A DNA stretch of 64,000 nt. Source: Amaranthus tricolor (Eukaryota > Streptophyta > Magnoliopsida > Caryophyllales > Amaranthaceae). The stretch covers positions 5,904,865 through 5,968,864 of the forward strand of contig NC_080062.1 in assembly GCF_026212465.1 (NCBI RefSeq), written 5' to 3'. Under the pieces are notes generated by a model. It worked only from the letters and a program-made list of their open reading frames with translations. It was not told where the DNA came from and did not search any database. Made by a program: the position numbers and the translations under genes. Positions within the stretch are counted from its first letter, which is position 1. Each line of letters starts with the position of its first letter. This document shows positions 1 through 14,591 of this stretch, one piece after another.

Positions 1-1160
1 GATTAATGGCTTAGAGTAACTAGGTACTGGCCCACATGCCCACATGTATATTTCATGTAATAATCCCCTCAGTTTTATTAGTTATCTAGTGAGATCCCTT
101 TCCTTTATTTTATTATATATGGTTGAAACAATTGAATATTTTTTTAAAATGATAAATGTAATAAACAAAAAATATCATTAATTGGGCCGACCCATTATAT
201 ATTTTTTAAAATATTATAAGTGGGGATTAAGAATAATGTAAGTAGATATTTAAAATATTAAAAGTAGGCATTAAGGATACAATAAGTAGGCATTAAGGAT
301 AATGCAAGTAGTTATTTAGAATACGGTAAGTATGCACTAATCTTTAATGGGCTAGGGTTGAGATACGTCTCTCAAAGAGACAGTCTCTTAAGAGACTGAA
401 ATAATTCTTTATGATTAGCTTTAATTTTTGACAAATGAATTTTTAATTAGCTTTTTGATTAATTATAAGTGTGTTTGTCAGTTAAATAGTACAAAAATTA
501 TCGTTAGTTATTAACTTTTGAAGAAGTTGAAAAACTAATTTTAAGCTTTTTTCGTTTGTTTAATATTTCTTTTTAGTTTTTTACACACTTTTTATTCAGT
601 AAATAATTAAAGGCAACAAATAATTTTTACCAAAGAAGTTCAAATACACTTGGCTTAACAATTACCATAAAAGGCAATATGTAATACGTGTTGACACTAC
701 AATATGTTCCTGTAATAAAAGATCTTTCGAAATATTTGTTAGCCGCTTATAATAAAATATCTTTCTATATAAAGTTGATTTAATTGATTTACGAACTATT
801 ATAAAATTAAACCATCATTCATAAGTTATAAGAAAATATATTATGTGAACTAATATAAGAAAATATTATTATATTGTTGTTTGAATTATAGCGTGGGCTG
901 AGAAAATATAAAGGTTTGAAAAAAGTCAAATTTTAGGGATATTTATATTTTATTGAGCGTTAACTACTGCTTTAATATTTTGTTTTCGAGTATATCTTAA
1001 TAAAGAGTTTCTGAATTTGCAATGAAAGATTTTGGACCATTAAGCTAAGTTCTTAAGTATTGTAAACCCAATGTTCAGAGGATTATATTTGTCTCAATCC
1101 AAATATGCAGCTAAAGTTCTTGCTTGTGCAATTGTGCAAAGTATGCCATGTATAAAACCT
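1..1160. other. AT-rich intergenic DNA, no gene seen
   Basis: No reading frame with recognisable protein content on either strand. The only local structure is a short palindromic run around 366-402, where GTCTCTCAAAGAGAC is followed by GTCTCTTAAGAGAC; it resembles the GAGAC-type dispersed repeats seen elsewhere in the window. Confidence 0.6.
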
Positions 1161-1167
1161 AAAGCTT

Positions 1168-1442
1168 TACTGTCAAGGAACCAACTCAACTAAAAGCTTA
1201 AGTTGATAGTTGAGGCCCCAAGATATGTTATATACTCTAACACGCCCCCTCACACGAGACCCCATTGAGCTAGAAGTGTGGATGCGCATAGGCGCTGAAT
1301 ATTCCACTTTAAATTAGGGGTGGTTGAGATTTGAACCCGTGACCTCTCACGTTGGCTTCTGATACCATGTCAAGGAACCAACTCAACCAAAAGCTTAAGC
1401 TGATGGTTGCGGCCCCATGATATGTTATATATACTCTAACAT
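1168..1442 (-). repeat. SINE-like dispersed repeat, full-length-like copy
   Basis: Read on the - strand this contains GGTTCAAATCTC, a good match to a Pol III box B, preceded by TGGTATCAGAAGCC. The phrase AAAAGCTTAAG followed by TGATGGTTG occurs at both ends (about 1190 and 1390), so two partial units or a terminal duplication are present. Related pieces lie at 22128-22232, 28437-28503 and 39407-39455. The SINE class is inferred from box B; box A is weak. Confidence 0.45.
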
Positions 1443-1583
1443 TTACAATACCTTGCAATTACGAAGCCAGATATATCTTATGTTGTATAATAAATTTGTT
1501 TATTTATGCATAATTCAATGGCATCTTATATGCATGCACTCTATTGCATACTACGGTATATCAAGGGTACTATACAATTATAC

Positions 1584-2430
1584 ATGAGCGAAGCTACGTG
1601 GGGGCTGGGGGAGGCCTCACCTTTTGGCAAAAATACGATTCCTTTGTATTTTTGACTTTGGCCTCCCTTATTACTATGATATTTTATTTTAAGAGTGCAA
1701 AAATTACTATAACTCAATGCATGGTTAGAGTGACACATTTGTAATATAAGGTTAAGGGATCAAATTCTAATTTAAACTATTAATTTTTATGGACTACTAT
1801 ATTTATATTATAATATCACTAATCATAATATTTCATAATTTTACATTCATCCTATTTAGTGTTTTTTTTAATATTTTTGCTATCTTGATTTTAATATATA
1901 GTGGTTTTTTAGAGACTTACGAGGTAAATATATGAAGTCAAAAACACTTTATTTTTAAAAGGGATAAATATAGGGAAGTATTGTTACTTGGGACAACATA
2001 CGATTAGGAACAGGGTATGTATACGGAAATTTTTTTTCTTTAAGTACTTGTTTTTAAGTGGAATTTTTTTGGTTTCTAGGTTGTATCTCGTTTTTCCTCC
2101 CTCCTTTGTTCTTTAATTTGTAAATAAAGGTTAAAATACCTTTTTAAAAAAAGTCTTCTACATTAGGACGTCACCTTGAGCGATTTGGGTCACGTTTCGT
2201 GGTGATTGGCGACGAACATTCTTGAATCGCAAAATGTGGCTACGTTACATGTTCCATGTAACTATGCAGGGAAGCATCAACTCTATCTGTTAAATATAAT
2301 TTTTACTATAATTCAAGTCCATTTCAGTCTATATAATTTAAAATTTTTCATATTTTAACTACTTTTATCTAGTAAATATTTTGCTAGTATATTGAAAATT
2401 TGGCCCCCTTATCAAAAATCATGACTAATG
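1584..2430. mobile_element. Degenerate non-autonomous DNA element, same family as in WEB intron 1
   Basis: The left end (GCGAAGCTACGTGGGGGC) and the block ATTACTATAACTCAATG, followed by TTGTAATATAAGGTTAAG, are shared with 19796-20333. The later block CATTTCAGTCTATAT followed by AATTTGGCCCC is shared as well. The copy is decayed and its ends are uncertain. Plant repeats ending in GGGGCGGAGC-type inverted termini are usually hAT-like or similar TIR elements; that class assignment is an inference. Confidence 0.4.
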
Positions 2431-4019
2431 GGATGCAGTTGTCTATATAATCATCGATCCATATCCGCTATTGTGTTTTTCTTGATGATAACTCCTTGTT
2501 AAGAAATTTGTCGGTTAAAAAAAGAATTTTTTTATGATCAAACTTTCGTTATCAAGAGAATGACATGATAAATATCATAAAAATTCACACTACAAATCAT
2601 TCTCATTCTCACTATTTAGTATCGATTACCAAACGGGCCGAAAAAGCAATAAACTGCAATTTGATTATACTATGTTACACTCCCTTCTATATTTATCAAA
2701 TGTCTCATTTGATTTTACATGTTGGTCGATATGCTATTTAAATCTTAAATATCTCTAATTATGTTTGGTTAAAGATTATATAAAGATGATATAAAATGAA
2801 ATTTACATTGAAACAAATCAAATTAAATTTCACTTCAATATATTTAACTTATAGATTGAGACTAAAATATAAACTAAAAATGATTATAAATAGTGTTAAA
2901 AAATAAACTAGACATTTGATTAATAATATGAGAGCTTTTCTTCTAAATGATACAAAATAAGTTAGATAGCAAATATATACTTTTACGTTGTTAGTTAAAT
3001 TTAATGATCTAGAGAATAAATGGCATCCAATTATTACAAATTATTTATATTTATTTCGTTTTCACAAAAAATTAAAAAATTACTATTTATTCAAAATGTG
3101 TTGCACACTTTATTAAGGAATAGAAGCACATAACTTCCAAGGATATATCTATTATCTACCTAGAATAATGACGTGGGGTGATGAAGACTATTGATGGGGA
3201 ATACTCTTTTATGCAGTTAGTGAGAAATTTCGGTAGATGGTTGTTCATTTCTTGTTTTACAATAAATGACAAAACATATTATTTGTTGTCATTTCTTACT
3301 ATTTACCAACAAATTAAAACTACCATGGTAGCCTAAGGATCCAAGCATAACAGGAAAAATTGTTCTATTAATGTCTACACTCTACAACGTACAATTTTAT
3401 CCTGTTTTTCTTTTCTTGTTAATCTATCTACGTATATACATATCTATTTGAGATGGATAAAAGCTTAAGTCGATAGATGTAGTCTGAAAATGTGCTATAT
3501 AGTCAAGTGAAAAGGCATATGACGAACAGTTGTCATGTTAACTTCTAACCCTATTTTAAGAAGTAAATGAGACTAAAAGTTTACGTTGATGGCTCTAAAC
3601 CCTAGTTATGTTACATGTTGGAAAATACTACATGTCATCCCATATCGAAGAATTAGAGAGAGGTTGATTAACATATATACTTGATGGGCTACTCCTAATA
3701 CCAATTGTTTTTAGGATGGAACATCATCGGATTTACGTGGAGTCAACTCTCCTCTTATACAGGTCTTATTGTATACAAGTCCGTTAACAAATTTGTCATT
3801 ACATACTCTTATCAATATTTGATAAATACTTTTGTTTAACTTGATTGAAGATTGAATGAATTTAATTTTGTTTCTCAAAGTTTAAAACCTAAATTTGAGT
3901 ACTAACTAATAATCTAGTTATGAATTCATTATGCATTCACCAATTAAGCATTATTTTGAAATGAAATTAAAATTTCAAAATGTATATGTTTACATGATGG
4001 GCATATAAGTATATCATTC
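2431..4019. other. AT-rich intergenic DNA with repeat remnants
   Basis: No gene. Around 3455-3760 there are degraded pieces of the AAGCTTAAG/TGATGG repeat and a segment starting CATCCCATATCGAAGAATT with TATATAC 26 bases further on. That arrangement resembles the TCCCACATCG promoter-like repeats common in plant genomes. The remainder is featureless. Confidence 0.4.
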
Positions 4020-4675
4020 AGTTTTAATTATCAGCTTAAACTTTTATCAATATAGAAAATTTGGACGGTTTAAAAAATTCAAATGGAAAATCCGACTTCG
4101 CCGCTGCGTTCGGAACGCGTCAATTACCTTGGGTAACAAATTTCATAATTTCTAACATCCAATTACTATTTTTAATTATTTTAAGCGTTTAACGAGTTTT
4201 TAACGTATCGGTACATAAAACAACAACGAAACACGATTACGTTTCCGGATCAACACAATTACCGAGACAGAACTGCTGCTGTCCGAATTTGTTTTTTATT
4301 ATCATTATTATTTTATATATAAATTATTCAAATTATTAACCTTTAAATCCCATGACCAAAATAAATCTAACAAGTCCACATTCACAACTACTAAGATAAA
4401 ACAAACAAGACCAATTTTCTATCATACAACCACTTGATATTTCCACACATATATTAGCACACAAAACCCCATCAACAAAGCATATAAGTCATCAAATAAA
4501 AGGAAAACATGTCCATCCACAAAATCCTTCAAGGAACTTAAAATTTTCATTGATTATGATAATTTAAATTAAATACTTAATTCTCTTAACAAATTAAATT
4601 TTTGTAGAGAATCATAAAACCAAATCACCCTTTTAAATCACCCTTTTTAAACCCGATAAATTACGGGGTGTTACA
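4020..4675 (-). mobile_element. Ty3/gypsy-type 3' LTR remnant, minus orientation
   Basis: On the - strand the LTR starts TGTAACACCCCG at 4675, immediately after a polypurine tract (CTTTTAAAGGGGTAG, 4676-4690). GTAAC/CGTAAC boxes lie upstream, typical of the 3' end of plant chromovirus-like gypsy elements. The left boundary near 4020 is approximate and no target duplication was found. Confidence 0.5.
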
Positions 4676-5330
4676 GACTACCCCTTTAAAAGAAGTTACG
4701 CCCTCGTAACTTGCATGGCAATGCAACGAGAAACGCAGGACACACATGTTATCATAACACAACACTTGCAAAAGGCAAGACTACCAACCAAAAAGGTTTA
4801 TCATTACTCGCGCGAAATTCCTATCGCCCTCTACCCCCTTAAGAAGTTACGTCTCCGTAACGCCAATAATACCAATAAAAATATTAAAATCTCAATGTTG
4901 TATTACAAAGGGATTATTGACACGATCAATTGAAAGTCTAATTGCTAATAGAAAATGCCAAGTTCCTACACCAAAAGTACACAAAAATTATTACCAAACA
5001 AAAGTTTAGCATCTATAGGACTATAGTAGAGAAGGTGAAACATATCTCAAGAAAAGAGACGCCATCGATTGAAAGTCTCTTAGCTAACAGAAAACCTACG
5101 GATCCAAAAGTGCTAAAAAGCAACCTTATGTGTCTTTATTGCATTATCTTGTCGTGCCAAAAAATTTCACAACCAACTTCCTCAGCCAACTTCATCAATT
5201 CAAAGAGGAAAGAAAGGCCAGATAGCCCACTCCAAGGTAACAATGAATACGACATCAAAACCTTAATATTTAATACCTTAAGGATCAAGTAGACAACACA
5301 GAGCACGAAGTCACCCTTATGAGTCGCTCA
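4676..5330 (-). mobile_element. Decayed 3' internal region of the gypsy element
   Basis: Next to the LTR the purine-rich phrase CTTCTTTTAAAGGGG recurs near 4835 as CTTCTTAAGGGGGTAGAG, so the pre-LTR region is duplicated. Short open frames here show no protease, reverse transcriptase, RNase H or integrase motif. I read this as non-coding or eroded retrotransposon sequence. Confidence 0.35.
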
Positions 5331-8300
5331 AATGAATCGCTCTTCACCATAGACTTCTATCAAGTTTGCATTATCATGATCAGTGATCTTTCACATAAAG
5401 TGTTTTCTAGCATCAGAATTATGTCACTGTAAAACTTGGTTAAATGAAAATAACTTCCACTTGTTTTCCATATCTTGTACTAATGATATCCATAATTTGT
5501 ATTTTCCCATATCTTGTACTATCATTTGTTGTGTTTTAGCTCACATCAAACCACTAAAAACTACCTAAAAGCTATGTTGAGCGAATTTATAGGCCAAGTT
5601 CACTAATATGATTACTAAAAAGATATAATTAAAGCTTAATGTCAATAAAATGAAAACAAAAATAAAAATGTAATAAAAAATACATAACCCATGCATGATG
5701 AATAGTGAATAGTGTTTTTACTATCCATCAATCATTGATGAATAGTATTTATGGCTTGTAAATGTTTTATAATTTAAGGATAAAGGATATATTGCATTTT
5801 TTTAATAAAACCTATTATTATTATTATTTGTTTTTAATTGTTATAATTTTTTAATTGTGATAAGTGACATCTAACAATTAGAAAAAACAGTAAATGATAT
5901 ATTTTAACGAGAAAATAATTAAATTGTCTAACTATCCTAAATTATGTCCATAAATTATTCCATTAATCCTCCCTTTGAATATTGTAACCTTGTATATATC
6001 AATAAAATTATCCAAATATTTACTATATAAGTGTAACAATTAATTTTCTTATCAAAACATGATTCTAATTATTTATTGGTAAATTTTAGTCCTTTTATGG
6101 CATAGAAAAATTGATTAAAACTATGGAAATAATCTAAGTATTTCAAGATTAGGTCGTAGCAAGCTTTAGTCTTTAGGTAGCTCACTTAAGAAGCGTAGGG
6201 ATGATTACAATAGGATAACAAATTAATTTGTACTTTAATTCCTAACTAAAATACTACCAAGAGTGTTTCTTAAGATCATTTAATAGCAAATGAAGTGCCA
6301 TTTTCAAGTCGTCACAGTTTAATTAATCGAGTGCTCCTCAAGGGAAAATATAAAATTTTCATAGGCCATCAAATTAATTTATCTATTTTATTTATTAATT
6401 TTTTTTTTTTGATTTTAGGGTTGGCGGAAGAAATCTAAGTTAGTAAGAATATAATAATAGTTGCTTCTGAAAAAATTGGTTCTTGCTCTAAATGAAACAA
6501 AATCGAATTCTCAATTTATCTATTTAATTATGTATATGAGAAAGATTTGAAAACTAAGGAGTGTGCAATATAAAATGACAAATTATAATAGTTTTTTTTT
6601 AATGTATTTAATAACTTCACTTCTTTATTTCAAAACCTAAAATTTTAGCCAATTACTTGATAAAAAATATATATAATTTGGTTTTCTACCACTTATTTAA
6701 TTACACTAATACAAATTGTTACAATTAATATATACATTTTAAATATTATATTTTTTTTGGGGTAAGATAAAAGATATTCTAAAAAATAAGGAGATAGATG
6801 AAATTAATTCTTCCTATAGAAAAATAATCAAATTAAAGTTGCTTGATTAAGGATAGTTAATTAAAGATAATAGCTTCGTCGTCTACAATGAACGATGTAT
6901 TTATGACTCCAAAGAGCCTAAGCTTTTTGGGAATCTCAGTCCAAACTAGGTAAGACAATGGAAAAAAAGTCATTTATAAGGCTAAAAAGAATAGAAACCA
7001 AAATTCTTTTGCTACAAAGTAGTCCCAAAGGCAATAAATCGTAATTTCAGTAAGAGAGGAGAAAAGGGACGATCAAATGAAGGGATAATAGAATGATGGT
7101 AAAGAGTGCATCTCGTGGGAAAGGCATCCCACACGACTTGCCAAAGAATATGGATAATTTAGGGGGCATTAGGTTTGCCAAATGAGGTCCCAACTAAATG
7201 ATGGAGGGGAAAGATGTTTGGATTGATGGAGGAGGAAGTACAAGTGATGGGAGTTAAGAGGTTGCAAACCATCAAGTCAGAGCTTCACTTGAAATAGAGA
7301 TTGTATTTGATTCACTAGGTCGTTTTGTCTGATGCCTAGTTCCTCTCAAAGACTTTTGGGGTAGAGATGTGCTTCTTTAGCAATTATTGTGAGTCAATCT
7401 TAAATTGGTTAAATAGTCAACTAAAATAAATTACTATTATAATTAAAATACTTCTTTTAAATTGTTTCATGTTTAGATGTTATTTTTGATATTAAAATTT
7501 ACGCTTAAAATATATAAGCACTTTTTTTTTTAGTTTTGGATCTTTATATAAATCTGTCACATCATATGACGGTCTCATATAAAATTTGCTCATTAAACAA
7601 TTAGAAGCGATTGCTTTTTTCTCAAATTCTTTTAAGTCTACGTACATAGTAACTCAATATAAGATGATTTTTAGCAATTACTTGTTTATTTTTAAAATTT
7701 AGAGAATAGCAAAATATGTCACCCTTCAAATTCATTGATTAGTAAAATGTCTTTTTCATAAATAAATAAACTAATTTAAACTTATTAAAATGTCAAGCCA
7801 ATGGTTTTCCTAGTCACAACCTTTATATATTCTTCTTTAATAAGATACGAGTTTTCGTGTTCCTTTCTTCTCAAAATTCTGATTATATTATAATTTATAA
7901 ACGAGATTTACAAATTCAACTAAATACATTTTTTACCCTTTATTATAATACTATTAGATTTTTAGCCTTTTTTTTTTACTATTTTCATTTTTCTATCTGG
8001 ATTATTCATTAAATTTGCCCCATATGTAAGTATTATCGTAAACCTAACCCATTTACAAAATCTAGAAGAAGATGATGAGTTGAGCACCAATAGCAAAATT
8101 GCATACAATTTCACGAGGTATGGGGCATTAATAATGTACAACTACCATACCTATTCCCATGGAATACTGGACCTCACTTAGAAACTTAGGGCCTACCAAA
8201 TTTAATCCAATTGATAGTCACTTTGCAACACGTGTAATTTAATTTTAGATATAACTCGTAGAAAAAGATGTTGTAACGTTTTCCCTATGGCTAGTTAGAA

Positions 8301-8730
8301 ATTTGATTTTATCTTCTAATTCGAGGTAGGTTAGAGAATTTCTATAGGAAATTAAATAATACAAATAATTTTTTTAATAGGTGCTATAAATTGAATTTTT
8401 GTCAAAAAGATAAAAGAAAAATCATTTTACTATTAGATTGACCTATATTTCTCGCTGGAAAAATTTTATTGTCTTTAATATTTGGAGAAAGTAATTATAA
8501 TTACTGTTCACCTACTTATCTTGTCATGTTTTATTTTTTTCTTACTTATATGATTCAAATAATGTTATTTGAAATCTTATTTAATTTTTTTATGCATGTC
8601 ATTATAATATTAAATTTTAATTTAAAATAAAACATTAAATCATGTGTATAGTTGAAAATTTTTAAAACAAAAAAATGTAGCGCAAAAAATTCACAAATTA
8701 TTATATAAAGCAGTTTGATTATGAGACAGG

Positions 8731-8732
<2 letters not shown>
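5331..8732. other. AT-rich intergenic DNA, nothing recognised
   Basis: I found no coding potential, RNA gene or clear repeat boundary. The sequence has many A/T homopolymers and stop codons in all frames. Confidence 0.5.

Positions 8733-8770
<38 letters not shown>
8733..8770. repeat. (AT)n microsatellite
   Basis: Uninterrupted AT dinucleotide tract of about 38 bp. Confidence 0.9.
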
Positions 8771-8772
<2 letters not shown>

Positions 8773-8937
8773 TAAATAGCCTATTTAATATACATTATTC
8801 TATTTAATATACATTATGAAAATATCAATTTTTGATTTTGACGTTGTATCACTTAGAGACGATATCTTACTAAAGTAGCTATTAATATGGAGAAAGTGCT
8901 ACTATGACAGTAATGCAAGAGCTTATTGAATTGAGCC

Positions 8938-9035
8938 ATTCCGTAGCCCGAACTATGTTGATGTTAATTTGGGCTATTCGTAGCCCAAACTATATTCAAG
9001 TGGAAATAATTCATTTCGTACCCCAAACTACAATG
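8938..9035. repeat. Three degenerate direct repeats of about 37 bp
   Basis: CGTAGCCCGAACTAT, CGTAGCCCAAACTAT and CGTACCCCAAACTAC occur at roughly 37-bp spacing with diverged spacers. No function is apparent, and the frame across them does not resemble a protein. Confidence 0.5.
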
Positions 9036-9220
9036 AAATGGGCCGTAATATGGACCACTTGTATAGTCTTGCAAGACTTTGATCGGGGCTGCCTATATGA
9101 GAGTTTTCTAGTTTAACCTGCTCTTGTGAGAGACCATATTTTCGTAAAAGGACCTCAAAACAAGAAGCTTTTATGCTAATAATTGTATTGGTTAGGTCAT
9201 TTAACCCATATATGGAGAGC

Positions 9221-9640
9221 ATCTTACGGTGAGACTGTCTCACACAAGAATTTGCATTCACCAATTCTTAAATGAGACAGTTTTATGGTGAAATTATCTC
9301 TATTAGGCTAGTTTATGTACATTTAGTATATTAAAGTGATCACTTAATTTTCAAGTGATTTATTAGAAAAATGAGCTAATTATATAAGTTCATCTCACAG
9401 TGAGACCGTGTCATACAAAATTAGTTGTTATAGCTTCACAAATTTTGTATATGAAACCTAAACAATTCGTCTTGTATGAGACCATCTGATCATGAAATAA
9501 GCCCATATAATTAGTTTTTTTCTCAAATTGATTACTTTAAAATTACAAGTGATCAATTTATTCTACTAAATATATATAGGTCAGTCCAATAAAAATAGTC
9601 TCACTATAAAACCTCTCATATAAGAATTTTTAAAACCTAA
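9221..9640. repeat. Dispersed repeat family with GTGAGAC / GTGATCACTT motifs
   Basis: It combines GTGAGACTGTCTCAC-type palindromes, AAGTGATCACTT-like stretches and the phrase GGTCAGTCCAATAAAAATAG with ...CATATAAGAATTTTT near its right side. The same order of motifs recurs at 20390-20535 and 62750-63120. This looks like a non-autonomous transposable element, but I cannot place the ends exactly. Confidence 0.5.
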
Positions 9641-10342
9641 ATTAGTTGACCAGCTTATCAAATCTATCTAAAAATATTGGGTAGGCTATTTTTAACCCAA
9701 TTCTAAACTAGTCCCGTGAAAAATAGTCAGTTAGTGCCCACAATCTGATCACGATTCACAGTCAAGATTACTTAAACATGTGGAAGATCAAACTTGACTC
9801 GACTTGTAATTGAGTCGACCTAAAATTAACAAAAAATTTAACCAGTCTAATCTTATACCTGCAATATGATCATAATTCATAACTAATAAAATAAAGTAAT
9901 TTGAGTCATTTTGAACCCAAAAAAAGTCGTACTTAATTCAATTCCAACTAAACCCAAACCTAATATGAGTCAAATTAATGTTATTCTAAACCCGAATGGC
10001 TATACATGAAGTCAATCTAAACCCTAATGAGCTAACTCAATGTTAACTCGAACCTACAAATGACCTTGCTCAAAGTTTGCCCAAGTACAACGTAACTTGA
10101 AAAAAACCGGAATTGGATCCAAATCATGTTGGTCTTACTCAATGTTAATCCAATATGAATTTGAACTAATCTAAATTAATCTAAAACCTTAGATTTTATT
10201 AATCTAGTATAGACCCATACACGATCTAGCCCAACTTTCATTCAATTTGGGCAAAATCATGTTAATGTAATTCGAAATGCAAACCTAAAACCATAGAAGT
10301 TTAACCAATGCAACGACCCCCCAACAATTTTAACCAATAATA
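9641..10342. repeat. Degenerate AACCC/GTCAA-rich repeat block
   Basis: Many imperfect copies of short phrases such as AACCCAA, AACCCTAA and GAGTCAA occur with no open frame. It resembles the interior of the hAT-type GGGTCGG elements seen at 46688-48978, but is more decayed. Termini not identified. Confidence 0.35.
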
Positions 10343-10700
10343 CACTATAACAAATTTTATTTTTCGCGATATTAAATTTAGTGGCATTAAAAAAAATCAT
10401 TGATTTATATTTTTAGTGTAATAATTGTTAGCTTTTATTTTAAGTTCCACTATAGAGTAATTTAGTGACACTTTATTTGGCCTTTAGTGACATATGTAAT
10501 TGTTACTATAGTTTGTAGTGACATTTATGAGAAATGTCACTAGATCCTATGTCGCGAAAAGCTTTAGTATGATTTTTTATTATACTGCTAAAGAGTCTAA
10601 TACATGTCACTAATCCATTATATATAAGAAATTTGAAATAGTGACATTTAAATTAAATATCGCTAAATATATCCCATTAAAAACAAATTATGTTATAGTG
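10343..10700. mobile_element. Miniature CACTA (En/Spm-type) element with perfect ATA duplication
   Basis: The left terminus is CACTATAACAAATTTTAT; the reverse complement of the right end is CACTATAACATAATTTG. Both sides are flanked directly by ATA (10340-10342 and 10701-10703), the 3-bp target duplication expected for CACTA elements. The 358-bp interior has no open frame but holds internal inverted motifs such as GTGACATTTATGAG / AAATGTCAC. It must have been mobilised in trans. Confidence 0.85.
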
Positions 10701-10703
10701 ATA

Positions 10704-12494
<1,791 letters not shown>

Positions 12495-13616
12495 TATATA
12501 AGGCAAGAAGAAGAATTCACTTTATGAGTTTGAATAAGTGAAATCGAAAATTTAAACTAAATTTAAATTTATTCTAGTTAAAATCGATTATAATTTGTAA
12601 TAACAATTTGTGAATTTTAAGTTAAAAGTAAATTTGACGATATATCTATAAATTTGGACCATATTAAAGCACTTCTAAAAAATCAATTTACAAAAAGGGA
12701 GGCATGCATGTATGAATATTATCTTCATTGTAAAAATAAAGGAGTTGCAGTAAAGAAAAAGGTGAAGTTGCAAAGTTAATTAAAAAAAGGGCAGTGGAAT
12801 AAAAACTTTGAATGATAAACAAGAGAAAGTGAAATAGGCAGCAAGGTTAGGTCCATAAATCACGCATGTTTTTAGGGTTCTTTCGATTTTTAGAGGGCCC
12901 CCATTTACTGTGCTTTGCCCCTCTTTTAATTATAACTCGATAAAGATTATTTACCTTTCCTAAAATCAAACAATTTTCGAGATAAAATATTATTTATGAT
13001 TTTTAATTACTAATTAATTTTTTAATTTTTTATGAGTCCAGGGTATAGGCCCTTTTGCCGCCCTATAGGATCAATTATGTCGGTTTTCATAAATTTGCAA
13101 CAATTATATATTCACTTTATTGCATAAAAATTAAAAAATAATGAGAATATTTGAATAATGTAGATAATATTAAAGAGAGTTAAAATGTGTGAATTAGTAT
13201 ATAAAAAAAAGTGGTGTGAATATTTTCATAAAAAAAATTATAGTAAAGTAAGATTAAAAAGAAAAGTGTGATAATTTCTATATAAAAAGTATTAAAATAT
13301 AAATGAAAGAAATTGCCTTTGCTAAAAGAATCGTATTTCTTGTCTTCATTTGGAAATGTTTCAAAGATTTGGTCAAAAATATTTTATAAGCTAGGCTAAA
13401 TTGTTTATACATTTAATTTGCTAGTTGAATTATTGATAGATATTGCTCTTAAAAATTTTTTTGACTTTAAGTAGGGCTGATTTGAAGATATGTAGGTCAA
13501 AATGTCTCATTGATGAGAGCTTAATAAAATTTAGGATTAAAATTTTAATATAAATTAGAAAAAATTGTTAGAAATGTCCAACGAATTAACAGGTTAATTC
13601 AACTCCTTAGCTTATA
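12495..13616. other. AT-rich intergenic DNA, nothing recognised
   Basis: No gene, no RNA signature and no clear repeat ends. Confidence 0.5.
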
Positions 13617-13842
13617 CTTCCTCTTCCATTGAATTTGTATTATTTTTCATTTTAGTCTGTCCCACTTAATTTGCATTATTTCTATTTTTGGATAATGGCC
13701 CACCACCTTCTTTAATCTCATCCATATATTTTAACATTTTTTTAATTTCATCCACACAATTCATACTTTCTCTTCATGTATTACTACTTTTTTAAAAATA
13801 CCTATCTTTCTCTTTGATGAAAATCAAAGAGGATGGAAGGAG
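13617..13842. mobile_element. Stowaway-like miniature element
   Basis: It begins CTTCCTCTTCCATTGAAT; the reverse complement of its end is CTCCTTCCATCCTCTTTG. TA dinucleotides lie directly outside both ends. This matches the general form of Tc1/mariner-type Stowaway miniature elements (CTCCCTCCGT-like termini, TA target), with diverged termini. Single-ended similar pieces occur near 14412 and 21250. Confidence 0.55.
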
Positions 13843-14591
13843 TATACATAATACTTGGATCTATCAAACGATTATGCCGGCATGGTCTAATTAATAAGAG
13901 GAAAATTCAAAATACTTGTATAAGATAAACTGAATCGGAAGATAATTTTTATGTAGTCTGAAAGGAGTTTTATCCATGAAATTTTTCGAATTATTATATA
14001 AAAGCAAATTAATATACTTCGATAACTTTAAAAATATATGTCTTGTTAGTTAAAAAGTGTATTTTCTAAATTAGATTAATCAAGAGTTCAAATCTTAGCC
14101 CCTCTATTTTTTTATTGAACAATAACCTTCACCTTCCTAACTTACAATTTAACATTCGCCACAACAAGGCATTTAAATCTAAATATGTGATAAAACAACT
14201 CAACAATCATTTTTATAACTTATATGTTATTCAAATCACTATTAAAAAAATCTTTTAATCAAATCACCTGAATTATAATCTAGACCAACCCGACCCCAAA
14301 CCTATTCTCCAACATCCAAATACACACAAAAAAAAAAAAAATGAATTGCTCTTTTGATCCGCAATTAGGCAAACACTCTAGTGTCTAGAGTCCAGACTCT
14401 AAACTCTTAAAGAGTACTCGCTTTATCCCTCTCATTTTTTTCATTTTAATTGTTCCACTGATTTTATATAATTTTTAAGGTGCTCATCCACAGAGTAACC
14501 TCTCTCTTCATTTTAATCACTTATTTTTATCCATCACTTACTTTTTGTTGTATTTTTAATTCCATTTCTCTTTCTACTAAATCTTATATCC
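13843..14591. other. AT-rich intergenic DNA
   Basis: No gene. A partial Stowaway-like terminus (CTCGCTTTATCCCTCTCA) appears near 14417. Confidence 0.4.

Noticed and set aside
4942..5292. 116-residue open frame
   Set aside because: It lies in the decayed region beside a gypsy LTR and shows no known domain, no promoter and no splice context; treated as chance.
8904..9264. Overlapping sense and antisense frames of 70-78 residues
   Set aside because: They span short direct repeats and the start of a dispersed repeat, with no protein similarity visible.
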